Origin: Tetramitus jugosus
Lineage: Eukaryota > Heterolobosea > Eutetramitea > Acrasida > Vahlkampfiidae
Length of the DNA: 64,000 nucleotides
NCBI GenBank assembly: GCA_937625935.1
Contig: OW569364.1
Location: 372,001-436,000, forward strand
Direction of reading: 5' to 3'
The notes beneath the pieces were generated by a model, which ran no database searches, was not told the DNA's origin, and saw nothing but the letters and a program-made list of their open reading frames with translations. Position 1 is the first letter of the stretch. Every line of letters begins with the position of its first letter. The translations under genes were made by a program, and so were the position numbers. Positions 17,015 through 28,532 of the stretch are shown here, in pieces.

Positions 17015-20000
17015 TCACTCGTAGATCCTCTGGACACGCTTCTTGGTGTCAATTGTTGTTCGTTGTAATCCACGTTATGTTTGAATGACGAAATGGAGTC
17101 TTCGAGTGACATTCTTCGGTCAGCTGTCATACTCTCGTTCTTGATATCCTTGATACTCTTGATGGATTTCCGGACTTGCTGAACCACTCCAGTATGCTTG
17201 AAGAGATAAGTTTTGATATTGTTCAACTCTTGCGTCACCTTTTCGTTCTGCTCCATCAAACTCGTGTTTTCTCTCCTGAGGTCCTGGATTTCATTTTGAC
17301 CAGAGTCTGACTTTGTTTTTATCTCTCGTAACTTGCGCTTCAAATCCTTGTTCGTTTGCTTGTAATAAAAGTTATCTTTGTCGAGCATAAGTATTTGATC
17401 ATCCTTTAAGCGCATCATGGACTCAACCTTCATACGATCAATTCCATCTTGATTCAGAATTTCCTCTCCCACAACTCCTTCGTTCATTGCCCGAGTTTGA
17501 GTATTGGACAAGGATGAATTCTTTTCCTGGAGTGCAGATATTTGTTTGAGTAGATATTGGATCTTTAGCTCGTTTTCCTTCTGTTGTTTCGTCAGTTTTC
17601 GCTCGTAGACCATCTCGGTCAAACGAATGTTATTTTGTAGGTTCTCTATAATCTTGTCTCTCTCCTCCATCACCATATCCATTTGTTGTATCTTGGATTC
17701 TTTCTTTTGTTCCTCCTCTTTTAATTCAATAACCTTCTCAAAGTATTTCTTCAGCATTTGCTTCGCGTCCGCGAGGTCGGTAACCTCTGCATGACCCATT
17801 GTCGTGGAACTTCCGTCATCATGAATCTCTCTTTCAGCTTGAGCGATAGCCTCGTTCTTAAACTCAATCTCTGCGTCTAATACCTCCGTTCTCTCCTCCA
17901 GTTCTCGTAGTGCTGCTTCTTCCGCATACTCTTGAACCTTAGCTTTCTCTTCTAAAACCAATTTCTGATTCAGAGCTCTTTCTCTCTTTTCTCGCAAGTA
18001 GGTGATTTCGTCATTCACAGTTTGGAGCGATTTACCCTCCACCTTTAAAGTTCCGGAACTGTTTGTTCCTCTCCTTCCTCTTAATTCACTCTCCTTCTCA
18101 GCAATTTGCTTATCCAGTTGCTCAATTTGCTTCTGGAGTCCATTTATCCCTTGATGCATCACCTGACTGGATCTCATTTTTTGTTCTTCTAACTTTTGCT
18201 TCGTGAGAATCATATTCTCTTTTTCCTTGATAATAGTCTCTCTTCTTTTTAATTCCTTCTCAAGCAGCTCCATCGTTTCCTTTTTCTTCAGATACTTTTC
18301 AATTTCTCTATCCAACCAAGCTTTTTGTTTGTCAATCTCGGTTGAGATTGATCTATCTCTATTCATTTTGTATCTAGTGAGTTGAGCTTGGGCTCTTTGT
18401 ATTTCTTCTGTCCTTTTCCGGAGTACGAGCTTCTGTTTCGTGTTTTCAGATTCCAGCTCTTTAATCCTCTTGTAACTGTTGTCCGTTTCTTTTCGTAGAT
18501 CGTTGATTTGCCTAGCTTGTTGTTGACTTTGTTCTGCTTGTTTATCAGCCTCGTCCTTTATCTTCTTCTTTAAGAACTCTTGTTGAGACTTCATACGATT
18601 AATCTCACTCTCTAACTCCCTAACCTTCTTATCACTTTGATATTTCTCCCTAATTAATCGTTCACTGTCGTGTTGTTTCTTCTTGAGATCAACTAACTGT
18701 TGATTCTTCTTTTTCAACCTCGATTCGAATTCAGCTAAAATGCGCGTTCTCTCTCTTTCTTTGTTTACCTTATCCATATCTGCAGCTTCCAGATCCCGAA
18801 CAAGTTTCTCCATCTCTTGCTGAGTTGATGTTACTTCATTCTCCATCTTCTGAATCTTATCTTCATAATTTTGCTTGATAACTTGGGACTCGGTGTCACT
18901 CTGCATTAAATCACGAATCAGCTCCTCCTTCAAACGTATCATTAGGGTAAGGTCCTTCAGATTTTTTTGCATCTTCCGTTGATTTCGAAGAAAGGATTTG
19001 TGTTGGTCTCGGATCTGTTGTTCAATTTGCTGCTTTTGCTCTTCTATTCTGTTCTTTTCCTCCAGAATTTTTTGTTTTTCCTCTTGAAGTTGCTCTTCGA
19101 TGTCAATTCTGGATTCATCTCTCGAATTATCTTCTATTATTTGGATAGAATCATCTAATTTACTAGCTTCTAACTGATCTATCTGAGGCCTAGGTTGTTC
19201 AGACAATCTCTTGATTTCATTCTCAACTTGTTCCTTAAGAAGTTGATTATCTTTTTTCAAATCTAGATTTTGCTTGTTTAACCTCTTAATCTCTCGCATC
19301 TTCTCTGAGAAAATTTTCTCGTCTCTACTCAAATCATCTTTAGCTTCTTTGAGTTCTTTCTGTAAATGAAGATAGTCTCTTCTGTTCACAATAATTTCAT
19401 CACTAGGACTTTCGGTCTCGACATACGACACCCTAAACGCTTGATTTAAGTCGCCTATCTCTCCCCGAGATGAAGAATGATTAGCAAATAAACGAGGTGC
19501 GCTAGTTGGTCTTCCTGCCATTATTTTCAGGGAGGGTTCAGTTCGAGAAAGTTCCTCAAGTTTCGTGATGATTTCTCGAAGAGCTTGCTTCTGCTCCGTT
19601 GTCAAAGGTGATTTTGACTCAAACAATTTCAACAATTCGATAGCAGCTTTTAGATCCGTTTTTAACTGATAGAGTCTTACTGCATACTTATCTTTCTCGG
19701 ATTGAACATTCAAAATGCTGTCAGATATTTTCGATACTGCTTCAGTAGCCTTATCTAATTCTAGTTGAAGTTTGTCATTCTCAAACTTCAACGATCGATT
19801 TTGTTGCTGAAGTTGAGAATGTTGCTCAGTATTGAGCGAACCATTTCCCGATGATCTTGCTTGAAGTTCCAACAAATGTTTTCTCATATGTTCGTTCTGT
19901 AGTAACTCCTCAAGAGTTGCGCTATCTCCTCCCTCATTTTGTAGTTTTTGCTTAAGAAGCTCAAGTTGAAGAGCGCTGATTTGATCTTTTAGTCGTCCTA

Positions 20001-21480
20001 GTTGAGCTGAATGCGGATCTGTGTTCACAACAGGTTTGTTCTTAATATTTCTAGCTCGATTAGCATATTTTAGAGTGTTTAACGTTTCTTGAAAACTCGA
20101 GTCTGCAGGACTAACGCAAGCAATCATAACTGTTCGACTGTTTCCACCTAAAGAATCTTGCAATAATCGAGTTAATTTACTATCTCGATAGGGAACGTGA
20201 GTGATTGTCCCTCTCTTTTTATCGTCTCCCAATGCACTAATTACGTTGCCGAGAGCGAGTAATCCCGCATTAATTTGAACTGCCTCTTTAAATCGAATGC
20301 CTTGCGCTCCTGTTCTCTTGTTTCTCTCTGAACCTGCAAGATCAACAAGATGAAACTTCGCCATTTTGTATCCATCGCTTCCATCTTTCTGTTCTACCTT
20401 CGATTCTGATATCCTTTGTTCGAGAATTATAGTAAAGATAGAATGCGATCGACTTGATGTTTCATTCATTAAAGTACAACCAACTGTCCGGTGAATTGAT
20501 CCGGTTTCTACACATTTTATCATCTCCTCGTACGACGTAACAACCTCCTCTTTGATATTACTAATCACTATTCCTCTATTTTCATCTTCTCGAACAACTA
20601 AGGTCTTTGGCGGAGTATCAGGCGACAACAAGTCTTTTATACTTTCGTTGTAAATCTCGTAAAAGGAAACTCTAACCATGTATTCGATTTCGTTACTTGA
20701 TTCCTAAATGCAACAAAGAATGAGAACAATCCCTCATAACACAAAACAATCAGGTTAAAAGAACTCTTACATCTATCTTATCAAATAATTGTTGAATCAC
20801 TCTTGGAATAATACCGATGTCTTCTGATCCAAAAGCAGCATAGTTTGAAGTTCCCATTGTGAAAGTCTTTCCTGATCCCTATTGAATGTTGTACACAACG
20901 ATTAGAATCTGTCATGATGCTGAAGCGAAAAATGGATGTTTGACATATGACATACTGTTTGACCGTAGGCTAACACTGTGGCATTGTATCCTTGAAATAT
21001 GCTATCCACTAAGGGTTGAACACAAGTTGAATATATGGTTTTCTAACAAAACAAGAAGTAAGTAAGGTTTGACTCTTTTTCCAACATTATTGATGCAATG
21101 GCGATACTCACTTGATGGATATTCTTGTCAAATGCATAATCAAATCTATATCCTCTGCTGTTTCCCACATTCACTTGATTTATTGATTTATCAACAGTTA
21201 CGCACTCCACATCCTTCTCAATCTTTTCTTTATTTAATAGAGGTCTCACCTATTGATCAAAGTTGAGTTAATGATCATTGGTAACTCGGATTTAAAAAAC
21301 CAATCCACAAGAAAGACATGAGAAACTTACCCGAACAGCTACTCGAACACTTCCAAAGTTGCTCGATGAATCTGCACTTTCCTGTGGTGATGATGATGAA
21401 TTCGAAGTCGTCACGGTGGAGGCAGTTAGTGATGCAGGAGTTTGTTGTGATGACGATGGATTCACCATCATGGGTTTCAT
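16993..21480 (-). CDS. Kinesin-4-like motor protein, five exons, 1397 aa
   Basis: Exons are 21480-21331, 21249-21112, 21042-20956, 20878-20771 and 20703-16993. All four introns (67-82 nt) have GTAAG, GTGAG or GTATG donors and AG acceptors in phase 0. The motor domain (about 44-400) starts with [11 protein letters not shown]. It contains [20 protein letters not shown], switch [12 protein letters not shown], switch [10 protein letters not shown], and [20 protein letters not shown]. The [11 protein letters not shown] segment after the P-loop resembles the kinesin-4/KIF27/KIF21 group. Nearly 1000 residues of heptad-rich coiled coil follow, then a short Ser/Arg-rich tail. It should walk along microtubules, in the spindle or flagellar axoneme according to subfamily. 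Intron 3 splits the P-loop between GQT and GSGKT. Confidence 0.92.
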
Positions 21481-21673
21481 TATCTTTGCGTATGGTATCA
21501 GAGAGGATTGATTTTTGTATGACGGCCGTTTGAACTAGCTTCCTTCGTTTCTTTCTGCGACTTGGCGCCAATTTCAAACAGTTTTCTGTAGCTTGGGGCA
21601 AAGAATAATTTCCGCTCCGATGCATGGACGATGAGAAAGAAAAAGAGAAGCAGTGCCTGAAACCTGAAATTGT

Positions 21674-24600
21674 TTATAGATACAACGAGGAAGAGAATAC
21701 AATGTCCCTCTTCAACTTGTTAATACCTTCGTTTAGCTTAGCTTCCAACACTGAATCTCCAATGGCCTTTGCAGCGGCACACATCTGCCTCAGCAACTCT
21801 TCTAATCTTCTCATGACACGGACAATACTACCCTCGAAGACTTCGGTCATCTTACAAATCTCGTGGAACTTGGCACCGTGGCACCAGGCATAGGTCACAT
21901 TCATGAGTTCTGGCGAGAATGAATTCACGTATTCTTCTTCGTCCATTTCAATCTTGCTCTCAATGCTGACCTGTGCCACACGTTTAGCAGCCTTGATCAA
22001 CTCTTCATACGGTTTCTTTAATACCTCTGGTAGATTGTTTGCACCATTGTCTTTCTTGACTGTTCCACCCTCTTGGAAGGCACAGCAACTCATGAGTGCA
22101 ACGACTTGCTCTGGGTTCAGATCATTGAGAATACCGTTGAAGATGAGTTCAGTAATGACTAACTCGTCAGCAGAACTGATCTCACATGCGACACGACCCT
22201 TGACTTGAATCACACCAGCATTTGCTTTATCTTTGCTCCTGTTGTCACCATTGTTTGTCTCTTCTGGATTACTGATGCAACCCAGTCTTCGAAGCACACG
22301 AGTCATCTTCTTCAGGTCTTCCTTGAGAGCGAGTTGACCTGCGTCACGTATTCTCTTTTTGAGGTCACCCATTTCCCGTTCGATCTTGGCTTTTTGAATA
22401 TAGAGATTGTACAGCTCCTCACACGTTTCACTATCGTGGATTGGATTAGCAAGCATTCTCTGCTCTAGAGTTTCAACCTTTTGAATAGTTTCCTGAAGCA
22501 TGGCTGCTGGAATCTTCATATCTTCAATTGGATCCAACAAAGGAATACCTCCCTTGTTCTTTAATCGCTTCTCTGACTCTGAAACTCTTGCGTAACAACT
22601 CTCCATTGCATCTCTGCTCTTCAAATTCTTATTCATATAGATTCGAATCGAGCTCCACTGTTCCACATAGCTTAGATCAACAGGGAGAATGACGTAGTCA
22701 GGCTCTACTTCCACGGTACTATTGTTGTTCTTCTTATTGTTGGCCTTTTTCTTTTTCTTCTTATCTTCGGCTTCTTGCTTCGCTTTCAACTCAGCCTCCA
22801 ACTTTCTACGATTGAATGGACGAGGTCGGCCATCAGAATTAGGAGCACATTGAAGCAAGATATCAACTGTATAGTCAGATGCCTTCAATTCCTTGATGCT
22901 CGTGCTGTTCATCACATTCTTCTTCTTTTGGAAGTTGACAATGACTCCCCATCCCCAATTCTCATCAACAGTACTATCACTGTTGTCATTGGCAGTGTTT
23001 CCATTCACTCGAACCAATCGGCCAGTATTGACAAAATTGAGACAGTATGCTGGCTTGTTCACCTCTTGTTGAATCTTTCTCTTCAAATCAGTGAGTTCAT
23101 GCCTTATTCTATAGTAGGAAGCAACTTGTTGTTCCTGGCTGATGTTGAATTCAGCGTGTTGTTTCTCCAATTTCTTTAATTCCTCTTCCAGGGCAGGTCT
23201 CTGTTTTTCACTTTGATACTGGTAGAATGATCGCTCCATAATATATTGAGGTGAGATTTCTTCAACTCTCAACAAGTTAAGAATCATGTAATAACTCAAA
23301 TGGAAGGAACTGTTTAGGGCATCTGGTAGACCACTCATCATTTGTTTTGCTGTGTTGATCTCAATTTCCTTCTCCATCATCAGAATGACAATACCCTTGT
23401 CATCGATACCTCTTCTACCAGCTCTTCCTGACATTTGAATATATTCACCAGAGGTGACAATACGGAAATCTTTACCATCAAACTTTTCAAAGTTTGTGAA
23501 CAGCACTGTACGAGCAGGCATGTTCAATCCCATGGCAAAGGTTTCAGTAGCGAACAAAACTTTGACCAATCCCTCCTGGAACAAAATTTCAATCACTTCC
23601 TTAATGATAGGCAGCAAACCAGAATGATGGATACCGATACCCTTCTTGAGCAATGGTAACATGTGTTCGACTTGAGGAAGCTTTCTGTCATCTTCAGACA
23701 AGGCGTCAATCGCATTGTGGAACACTTCTTCCACAAGTGCCACCTCCTCTTCATCACCATTCAACAAGTCAAGCTTAGACATGGCCAAAGCTCTGTTCTC
23801 ACAGTCCTTTCGACTGAAACTGAAAACAATAACAGGTTGAAAGTTTCTCTTCATAATCATGTTCACCAATCGATAAACATTGTTTCCTTGAATCTCCTTG
23901 AGTTGCTTTCCGGTCATTCTTCCACCACCGCCACCACTGCTGGATGGTCCTCCCTCTGTTCCACCACCATTCTGCGCTGCTGCAGCTGCGTTCGTGTTGT
24001 TCAGTGTTTCAACAGCTTTCCGGAAGGCATCATCCTTGAATCCACTCTTTCCATCCACAACCAAATGAATACCATCACCACCACTTGGATAAATGTAATG
24101 TTGCAATGGAGTTGGACGATAGTCCGTGTAGACGACATGCACAGGTTGACCCTTGAGCTTTGCAATCCATTCTGCAAATTCCATTGCATTCGGAATCGTA
24201 GCACTCAAAAATACGTAGCGAACAGAGTTTGGCAACAGAATCAATGTTTCTTCCCAGACGACACCTCTCTCCTTGTCTCTCATGTAATGAACCTCATCGA
24301 AAATAACCCATGCAACTTCATTCAACAGTTCTGAACCCCGGTACAGCATACTCCTCAGAATTTCAGTAGTCATGACAATACAACTCGCATTGGGACTAAT
24401 GGTCACATCACCAGTCATCAAACCCACATCTTCAAACTCTTCTTGCAACTCTCTGTACTTTTGATTGGACAGTGCCTTAATAGGAGATGTGTAGACGACT
24501 CTTGATCCGTTTTTCAACGATTTTGCAATGGCATATTCGGCAACAGCAGTCTTACCTGCAGAGGTGTGAGCACTGACGAGAACACTCTGAGATCTCTCAA

Positions 24601-25147
24601 TGGCATCCACTGCCTCTCTCTGGAAAGAATCCAATGTGAACGGATATTCCTTTGCTGGCTTATAATTGGGTAGGAGAGTGTGAGGAGCAACTTCATACAG
24701 CATGTTGTGCAAATCTTCATCTGTAATCTGAGGATTCTTCTCTCTAAAGTCCACTGGGAGTGCCACTTCATGCAAACAAGCATTCTTTTCTCCCAATTTG
24801 GCATTGATGGTTGCGTCGATCACTGTGTGACTGTTGAGTTTTGGATTGCTCACAATCAGAGCAGCAGCAGCAGCTTCAGCTTCATTATTGATGTTTGATG
24901 ATGTTGCGTTGTTTGATTGTTGTTCATCTGTTGTAGTTGTTGTTGTGACCATTGCTTCTTCTTCGTCATCATCGTCCACTTCATCGTTATTCAAGTCCAA
25001 TGAACTCATTTTTTGTTTTTTGACTTGTCTTGCTTCATCCTTTTCCTTTTGTGCCTCCGAAGCTAACTCGTCAATCGCTTTTCGCTTCTTTGGTGCGTTT
25101 GAACTTTCGTTGAACACGTTGAATAAATCACTGGAGAATGGATCCAT
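21674..25147 (-). CDS. MTR4: Exosome cofactor RNA helicase MTR4
   Basis: This 1157-residue DExH helicase of the Ski2 family unwinds and feeds RNA 3' ends to the nuclear exosome in rRNA processing and RNA surveillance. The N-terminal 120 residues are acidic and disordered. Then come the Mtr4 signature around CLHEVALP and the PFTLDSFQREAV Q-motif region. RecA1 has Walker A SAHTSAGKT (about 195) and the DEVH box in IFDEVHYMRD (about 285), plus FLSATIPNA. RecA2 has FATETFAMGLNMPARTVLFT and QMSGRAGRRG. The arch/KOW insertion and C-terminal DSHCT helical domain fill the rest. Ski2 itself is usually longer and differs in its N-terminus, so MTR4 is favoured. It is intronless and head-to-head with the GCK-III kinase. 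Confidence 0.93.
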   Translation of the reverse strand: MDPFSSDLFNVFNESSNAPKKRKAIDELASEAQKEKDEARQVKKQKMSSLDLNNDEVDDDDEEEAMVTTTTTTDEQQSNNATSSNINNEAEAAAAALIVSNPKLNSHTVIDATINAKLGEKNACLHEVALPVDFREKNPQITDEDLHNMLYEVAPHTLLPNYKPAKEYPFTLDSFQREAVDAIERSQSVLVSAHTSAGKTAVAEYAIAKSLKNGSRVVYTSPIKALSNQKYRELQEEFEDVGLMTGDVTISPNASCIVMTTEILRSMLYRGSELLNEVAWVIFDEVHYMRDKERGVVWEETLILLPNSVRYVFLSATIPNAMEFAEWIAKLKGQPVHVVYTDYRPTPLQHYIYPSGGDGIHLVVDGKSGFKDDAFRKAVETLNNTNAAAAAQNGGGTEGGPSSSGGGGGRMTGKQLKEIQGNNVYRLVNMIMKRNFQPVIVFSFSRKDCENRALAMSKLDLLNGDEEEVALVEEVFHNAIDALSEDDRKLPQVEHMLPLLKKGIGIHHSGLLPIIKEVIEILFQEGLVKVLFATETFAMGLNMPARTVLFTNFEKFDGKDFRIVTSGEYIQMSGRAGRRGIDDKGIVILMMEKEIEINTAKQMMSGLPDALNSSFHLSYYMILNLLRVEEISPQYIMERSFYQYQSEKQRPALEEELKKLEKQHAEFNISQEQQVASYYRIRHELTDLKRKIQQEVNKPAYCLNFVNTGRLVRVNGNTANDNSDSTVDENWGWGVIVNFQKKKNVMNSTSIKELKASDYTVDILLQCAPNSDGRPRPFNRRKLEAELKAKQEAEDKKKKKKANNKKNNNSTVEVEPDYVILPVDLSYVEQWSSIRIYMNKNLKSRDAMESCYARVSESEKRLKNKGGIPLLDPIEDMKIPAAMLQETIQKVETLEQRMLANPIHDSETCEELYNLYIQKAKIEREMGDLKKRIRDAGQLALKEDLKKMTRVLRRLGCISNPEETNNGDNRSKDKANAGVIQVKGRVACEISSADELVITELIFNGILNDLNPEQVVALMSCCAFQEGGTVKKDNGANNLPEVLKKPYEELIKAAKRVAQVSIESKIEMDEEEYVNSFSPELMNVTYAWCHGAKFHEICKMTEVFEGSIVRVMRRLEELLRQMCAAAKAIGDSVLEAKLNEGINKLKRDIVFSSSLYL

Positions 25148-25445
25148 GTTTGTTGTTGTTGTTGTTGTGTAATAATTTTATGATTATTATCCAAAATGCT
25201 TTCTCCTTCCGTTTTGATTCAAAATTGTTGAGCTTTTTGGAGAGTGTTAAAAAGCAAGTTTTGTTGTTCTGTGTTGGTTCAAGGTGCTTCTTGATCCGTG
25301 GAAACAAAGAGAAATGAAGTTGCAACTGTTCGTTGAACCTCAGTATTCGCCTTGAAGTCCGAAAAATTTGTCGGAGCTGATGTAGCGGAGTTAATATCGA
25401 CGAGCGCTCGTGAAACTACAGATCAGACGAACAGACAGGAGACCG

Positions 25446-27688
25446 ATGATGTTGAATTGGCAAGATTATGAAAAAATTGAGAGAATTGGAAAAGGTTCTT
25501 TTGGAGAAGTTTTCAAAGGGTAAGACCTGTTTTTGTCGGATTCGCATCATTCCATATGACTCACTCAATGTGTCCTGTTCACGTACATAGACGGAACAAG
25601 TCAACAGGACAAACTGTTGCTATAAAGGTGATCGACCTTGAAGAGACTGAAGATGAAATTGAAGATATTCAAAGAGAAATTCACATATTAAAGCAGTGTA
25701 ACTCTCCCTATGTTGTCTCGATTTATGGCAGTTTTGTGTATCATACCAAACTGTGGATTATTATGGAATACTTGGCAGGAGGATCTTTGTTGGATATTAT
25801 TAACGTAGCAAAGGAGATAGCGAAAAAGGAAGCAAGTGGCTCCTCTGAGGATTTTGATTCGGACGTAATACGGTCAGATATTAGGACCAGCATTGGTTCC
25901 TCTGGAGGTATCGACGAGAAGTATATTTCAATTATCATGAGGGAGATGTTGTTGGGATTGGAATATTTGCACTCGGTGGGATTAATTCACAGAGATATCA
26001 AAGCAGCTAATGTTCTTCTCGATCAAAATGGATCTGTAAAGATTGCTGATTTTGGTGTTTGTGGTCAAATATCATCGACGATGAACAAGAGACATTCCTT
26101 TGTTGGAACTCCTTACTGGATGGCACCTGAAGTTATAAAGCAATCGGGATACGACGAAAAAGCAGATATCTGGAGTTTAGGAATTACTGGGATCGAAATG
26201 GCTAAAGGAAGTCCTCCTTATCATGGTGATGACCCTATGAAGATTCTATTCCTAATTCCCAAGAATGAACCACCAACTCTTGAAGGACCTAGGTTTAGTA
26301 AGACTTTCAAGGAGTTCATCTCACTATGTTTAAGGAAAGATCCTGCCCAACGTCCTCCAGCCAAAGAACTCCTAAAACATAAGTTCATTCGAAGTAGTGC
26401 AAAGAAGACGATCGTCTTACTACAAGAGCTGGTTGATATGAAAGCTATGTTTCACTCTAATGATCCTTCAAGTGAAACACGAACCGACACAGAGAGTGAT
26501 AGCGATATGGAGTTCGATTTTGATGAGACAGAAGATGAGGTTCGCGGTTGGAACTATGGTACGGTCACTCATAAAACGGACACGATTCGAAGAAAAAGGA
26601 GAACAACAAATAGCCATTCTGATTCAACGGATATTGTTACTCCTATACCCGAAGAAAATCGTTCTGCCTCAATTGAATCAGACGATAGTTCGAGCAGCGA
26701 TGAATCCGATGGAGAGGAAGAAGAGAAAATGTACAATACCCAGAAAGTAGTGAACAATACGGTTAGAGCTGTGCCAATTACTACTGACATCTTCTATCCT
26801 CCAGTGCTTCAGAACGAATCAATCGAAATTAATTTAACAAGTGATGCAACTGAAACACTCGCACTCCCCCAATCTATAAACACTCCTCTTCACGAGGAAA
26901 TGGATCCACATAGCGCCTTCATTGCAAAGAGCGTGATAGAAATTGCCCTGCTAGAATCTATCTACCTTTCTCAATCTACTGATGAAACGACCAACCCTGA
27001 AACTCCCAGAGACACAACAGAAGGTGTACCTCCACAAGATAAGGAGCAACTACGAAAGATTGTGGATCAAATATCAGCCCTTCTCAAGGAAGCAGAACAT
27101 TTCAAACCAGGATTTATACCCTATCTTGCCTCGGCGGTCTCTAGACGATATCAACACTCCGCAACAAATGATCATCTGGAATTGGTGGCTTCTGACCATA
27201 ACCAAGGTCACCGCAAGGTACCATGTCATCAAATTTCTTCTCGAGTTGTTTCATTGAATCGGTTCCGAAGACAATCCTCTTATTCAAAACTTGAATCCTC
27301 CAAGAGCCGTAAGCTCACACCAGGAAGACACTTCACTCTTCTTCAACAGGGAAATGAGGTAACACCTCTCAGAAAACAACAGAGCTTCAATGGGAGAACT
27401 AGCAGCTCAAAGAACGAGTATGAGATACATGACCAGACACCTCTACCACACAACACTCCTCTCGAAAGCGATGACCAGAAGCAACAGCTCGCGTCGCAAC
27501 AACAACAAGAACAACCAGAACAGCAAGAAGACCACAACTTGACTCATGTCGTCGCTCAAACACTACTCGAAAGATGGAAAACAAGATACTACACAGAGTA
27601 TGAACCCTCAATCAACAATCAAAACGAAGAAGTTATCGAAATGAGTCTCTCTGGCGCATTTCGCCTGCTAGACCTCAATACATTGTAA
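25446..27688 (+). CDS. Ste20-family kinase, GCK-III (MST3/severin kinase type)
   Basis: Exon 1 is 25446-25519 and exon 2 is 25591-27688; the 71-nt intron (GTAAGA...CATAG) lies inside the glycine-rich loop region right after [12 protein letters not shown]. The product has 723 aa. Kinase landmarks: catalytic Lys in [10 protein letters not shown], the GCK-III motif [28 protein letters not shown] and the activation segment [10 protein letters not shown]. An insertion of about 35 Ser/Asp-rich residues sits between the hinge and helix E. The long C-terminal region is disordered. It includes an acidic Ser patch, then a helical segment with [17 protein letters not shown], like the regulatory tail of GCK-III kinases that bind CCM3/MO25-type partners. 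A role in polarity, actin or cytokinesis is inferred from the family. Confidence 0.9.
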
Positions 27689-27888
27689 AAATTGGCCACC
27701 AAAATTTTTTTGTCATGTGTCTTTTGATCAAAAGCTTTTAATATACAGTGTCTAGTGATGCGATGATATCAGATGATCCATAAAGTGATTTGAATGAATA
27801 ATAAATAGAGTTGATAATCGGTCATTCCATCTCTCTCTTCTTTGTCATACATCGAAATGAGCATAAGAAAATGAAATAATACAAGTGA

Positions 27889-28229
27889 TTATTGTTTTCG
27901 AGCATCTTCAACCGATTGCACAGCAGCTTCCACATATTCCATCTTTCTCTCTAGATTGGTCAATTTTTGATTCAATTCACCGAGTTTGACTCTTGTGTTT
28001 TGTTCTTTTTTTTTGCACATATATCAGATGGAATGAGAATTCATGAGAGAGAGTTAGAGTTTTAGAGTCATCGAGCACCGAAAAGAAGAAAAAATCACAA
28101 CAACAAAAAAAACGTACCAAACTTGTTCAAAAATTCGGCAATTTTCAAGATGCTGAGAGAAACTGTTTCAATGTATTCTCTGTTCTCCCAGTCCTTCTTT
28201 ATGGACTCTTGCATAACATGATTACTCAT
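27889..28229 (-). CDS. BRK1: BRICK1/HSPC300 subunit of the Scar/WAVE complex, two exons
   Basis: Exon 1 is 28229-28118 and exon 2 is 28004-27889. The 113-nt intron has a GTACGT donor and an AAAAAAG acceptor. Together they encode exactly 75 aa, the length of human BRK1. The sequence carries the family signature: KDWENREYIETVSLSILKIA, then EFLNKF, seven residues, then LGELNQKLTNLERKMEYVEA. I picked among three possible acceptors the one that keeps the seven-residue spacing of the family. BRK1 is a coiled-coil peptide that nucleates assembly of the WAVE regulatory complex, which activates Arp2/3 for pseudopod actin. The exons are too short to show up in simple ORF lists. Confidence 0.93.
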
Positions 28230-28483
28230 TATTTGTTGTTTTGTGTTTTGTGGTTTTTTGTTTGTGTTTGAAGTTGATTTTTTCGTTCGGTTTTATTTTT
28301 TCGATCTGAATTGACGTTTGACATCATGGTGAAAACATGATTTACAGTATCATCGGTTATGGGCTCTTTCATGATTTTGAGACATGAGCGTTGTGTGTGA
28401 ATGAGCAAGATTTTCTTTTCTATCTCAATTCTTGGATGAACATGAAGGGTTGTAGCTGAGTGACCTGCGTGTTCTTTGAGCAT
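28229..28483 (-). CDS. Possible 84-codon upstream ORF in the BRK1 leader
   Basis: ATG 28483 opens an 84-codon frame whose TAA (28231-28229) shares its last A with the BRK1 ATG (TAATG). The first 60 residues look moderately protein-like (KEPITDDTVNHVFTMM); the last 24 are the Asn/Lys/Gln-rich product of an A-rich leader. I recognise no family. If it is transcribed with BRK1 it would be an upstream ORF with the geometry for termination-reinitiation. It could also be chance in a 300-nt spacer. Confidence 0.25.
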   Translation of the reverse strand: MLKEHAGHSATTLHVHPRIEIEKKILLIHTQRSCLKIMKEPITDDTVNHVFTMMSNVNSDRKNKTERKNQLQTQTKNHKTQNNK

Positions 28484-28532
28484 CGATGGAGGTCGTGATG
28501 ACCTAGCTAGGTATTCTTGTTTGCGAGATCAG

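Noticed and set aside
23663-24334. Plus-strand open frame of 223 codons
   Set aside because: It lies antisense to the MTR4 helicase core, which is certain from its motifs.
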